Assembly: GCA_947456845.1 (NCBI GenBank)
Contig: CANGUJ010000162.1
Span: 1 to 8,134, forward strand
DNA from: Burkholderiales bacterium
GTDB lineage: Bacteria; Pseudomonadota; Gammaproteobacteria; Burkholderiales; JAEUOS01
Direction: 5' to 3'
Length of the DNA: 8,134 nucleotides
Made by a program: the position numbers and the translations under genes. Of this stretch, positions 7,401 through 8,134 are shown in pieces. Below the pieces are notes generated by a model, which saw nothing but the letters and a program-made list of their open reading frames with translations, was not told the DNA's origin and did no database searches. Numbering within the stretch: the stretch's first letter is position 1; the number at the start of each line of letters is the position of its first letter.

Positions 7401-8134
7401 CCGCGATTACCCCGTCGTAATGCGCGGCATTGCCGGCCAGCAGGTAGGAGCGCAGCAACAGCAGGCCGACGGTGCCGCGCCCATCCGGCGCCGCGGCCGG
7501 CAGGCTCGCGGCCTCGGCAGCGAGCCGCGCCTTCATGCGTGGGTGATACACGCCCACTTCAGGGTACTCCACCGGCGGCGCCACCTTCACCAGACCGCGC
7601 AGCACCCGCCGCGGGCCGGTGGCGTAGCGGTCGACCAGAAAGCGCACCATGTTGTAAACATTCTCGTCGGAGCCGCCTAGCCAGTACTGCATGGTCAGGA
7701 AGTAGGCGCGCACATCCTGGGCGGTGCCGGGAATGAAGCGCAGCATCTGCGGGAGGCGGCGCAACATCTTCATCTGCGCCGCGCCGCCCGATGCGGCCTT
7801 CTCCTTGTTGCCGCGCAGGCGCTTGAGCAGGGCCAGCGGGCCGCTGGCTGGCTTTTCCATGTCGAACTTGCCGAGCCTGGTCAGGCGCGCGACCTCGGTG
7901 GCCGACATGATGCAAGCCATCGCGTCGCAGGCCTCGCGCCGCGCCGCGAGAGCTGGCAGGACGGGAAGGAAGTGATCCTCCATGAACATCATGGAGGCGA
8001 TGATGATGTCGCCCCGGGCGATATCCTCGAGGCAGCGCGCCAGAGCGCGACTGTCGGCGGACCACTCGGCGGCGGCGTGCATCGTGAGCTCCAGGCCCGG
8101 AAGTTCGCGTGCCAGCCGCGCGCGCGCGCGCCCC
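4450..8134 (-). CDS. bchH: BchH, magnesium chelatase porphyrin-binding subunit (5' end missing)
   Basis: BchH binds protoporphyrin IX and carries the active site where Mg2+ is inserted, driven by the BchI-BchD ATPase; this is the committed step towards bacteriochlorophyll. From the window edge to the TGA at 4450-4452, 1227 residues are visible. An ATG at 8080-8082 is not the start: 17 in-frame codons upstream run without a stop and end ARELPGLELT just before MHAAAEW, matching the family N-terminus, so roughly 20-40 residues lie beyond the edge. Counting from that internal Met, the N-terminal DUF3479-like part covers about 1-165 and the CobN/Mg-chelatase domain the rest. The latter includes LFNFPPNAGNIGTAAHLSVF (403-422), FGYEGDPMRLMFEKG (521-535) and HFGTHGALEFMPGKQ (560-574). 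Four cysteines at 351, 354, 358 and 372 form a possible iron-sulfur motif. Large size alone could suggest CobN, but the motifs and bch neighbours decide for BchH. Confidence 0.97.
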   Translation of the reverse strand, partial: GRARARLARELPGLELTMHAAAEWSADSRALARCLEDIARGDIIIASMMFMEDHFLPVLPALAARREACDAMACIMSATEVARLTRLGKFDMEKPASGPLALLKRLRGNKEKAASGGAAQMKMLRRLPQMLRFIPGTAQDVRAYFLTMQYWLGGSDENVYNMVRFLVDRYATGPRRVLRGLVKVAPPVEYPEVGVYHPRMKARLAAEAASLPAAAPDGRGTVGLLLLRSYLLAGNAAHYDGVIAAMEARGLRVVPAFAAGLDARPAIDRFFVKDGRTAVDAVVSLTGFSLVGGPAYNDAKAAEDVLAQLDVPYLAAHPVEFQTLDQWGESERGLLPVESTIMVAIPELDGATGPTVFGGRAGPAGSTCVGCERRCTFTARDGSHDMQTCPDRAAMLAARVGKLVELKRAERAERRVALVLFNFPPNAGNIGTAAHLSVFESLYNTLTAMHAGGYAVALPASVDALRDALLHGNAALHGTDANVHTMIAADDHVRRERWLNEIEAQWGPAPGRQLSNGKSIFVLGCQFGNVLVAVQPGFGYEGDPMRLMFEKGMAPTHAFSAFYRYLREDYQAHAVLHFGTHGALEFMPGKQSGMAGNCWPDRLIADLPNIYLYASNNPSEGAIAKRRAGATLVSYLTPPVAQSGLYRGLLDLKASIERWRASEPFAPERCGLAELLQAQAAELNLVEASPPWDASPTGDADARVLKLAAEMLALEYTLIPHGLHVVGRAPSAEERIDMLLAMAEATHGERPDRGAVEALVAGRPVEEVIDAAGRAGDDAARALFGELAQTDRLLAQETEVEALLRALDGRFIRPAPGGDIVRTPAVLPTGRNLHGFDPFRIPSTFAVRDGARQANRLLDRYLADGHPLPESIAMVLWGTDNLKTEGAPIAQALSLIGALPRFDSYGRIAGATLIPLSELGRPRIDVMVTLSGIFRDLLPLQIKLLAEAAYLAAAADEPEERNFVRKHALAYQREHGCTLEIAALRVYGNADGAYGSHVNSMIESSRWEDECELAETYSRRKGFAYGRSGRPSQQGALLQSVLADVQLTYQNLDSVELGVTTVDTYFDTLGGITGAVKRARGGAAPPVYIGDQTTGEGAVRTLTEQVSLETRTRMLNPKWYEGMLKHGYEGVRQIETHLTNTMGWSATTGQVQPWVYKQLTDTFVLDPAMRERLSRLNPTASARVANRLIEAFERNYWQPDAETLEALRRAGEELEDRLEGVYEGATA
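4461..4466 (-). promoter_or_regulatory. Ribosome binding site of bchL
   Basis: AAGGAG on the minus strand lies 7 nt before the first bchL ATG. It sits inside the last codons of bchH, so bchL can be initiated directly as well as by coupling through the ATGA overlap. It supports the first of the two tandem ATGs as the start. Confidence 0.75.
8117..8130. repeat. Short (CG)7 dinucleotide run inside bchH
   Basis: Seven CG dinucleotides in a row fall within the bchH reading frame, where they encode alternating Arg and Ala just before the conserved LARELPGLELT segment. The run is short and coding; its only likely meaning is as a place prone to replication slippage or sequencing error. Confidence 0.6.

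Noticed and set aside
8080..8082. ATG as the true start of bchH
   Set aside because: The 17 codons upstream are open to the window edge and match the BchH family just before HAAAEW, so the gene begins outside the window.

Overview
This window is a stretch of a photosynthesis gene cluster from a purple phototrophic (anoxygenic) proteobacterium. It carries six genes, all on the minus strand and packed end to end. In transcription order, from high to low coordinates, they are bchH (5' end cut by the window edge), bchL, bchM, lhaA, puhA and puhB (3' end cut by the window edge). This is the familiar bchFNBHLM-lhaA-puhABC arrangement, so bchB is expected beyond the right edge and puhC beyond the left edge. 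Neither is visible here.

Right to left, bchH (4450-8134) encodes the large porphyrin-binding subunit of magnesium chelatase. bchL (3542-4453) encodes the ATP-dependent reductase of dark-operative protochlorophyllide reductase. bchM (2826-3524) encodes Mg-protoporphyrin IX methyltransferase. lhaA (1390-2829) encodes a 12-helix PucC-family protein tied to light-harvesting complex assembly. puhA (522-1352) encodes the H subunit of the photosynthetic reaction centre. puhB (1-525) encodes a PH-like membrane protein needed for reaction-centre assembly. The first three act on pigment synthesis: Mg insertion, methylation of the product, and a later ring-D reduction. The last three act on building the pigment-protein complexes.

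The layout is that of one transcription unit. Three junctions are 4-nt stop/start overlaps (bchH/bchL, bchM/lhaA, puhA/puhB). The other two gaps are only 17 nt (bchL/bchM) and 37 nt (lhaA/puhA). No stretch over 300 bases lacks a gene. I saw no tRNA, rRNA, mobile element, CRISPR array, terminator or convincing promoter. Two genes, lhaA and puhB, appear to start with GTG.

The DNA is strongly GC-rich, which creates many long false open frames opposite and beside the real genes. PuhA has the wording remembered from gamma- and betaproteobacterial H subunits (N-terminal TGAITEYIDVAQ, central PQIRYLEV, C-terminal EPFL), so a beta- or gammaproteobacterium is the best guess; this placement is inference. 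No undescribed system is apparent. The oddest point is an extra segment of about 20 residues in the cytoplasmic domain of PuhA.
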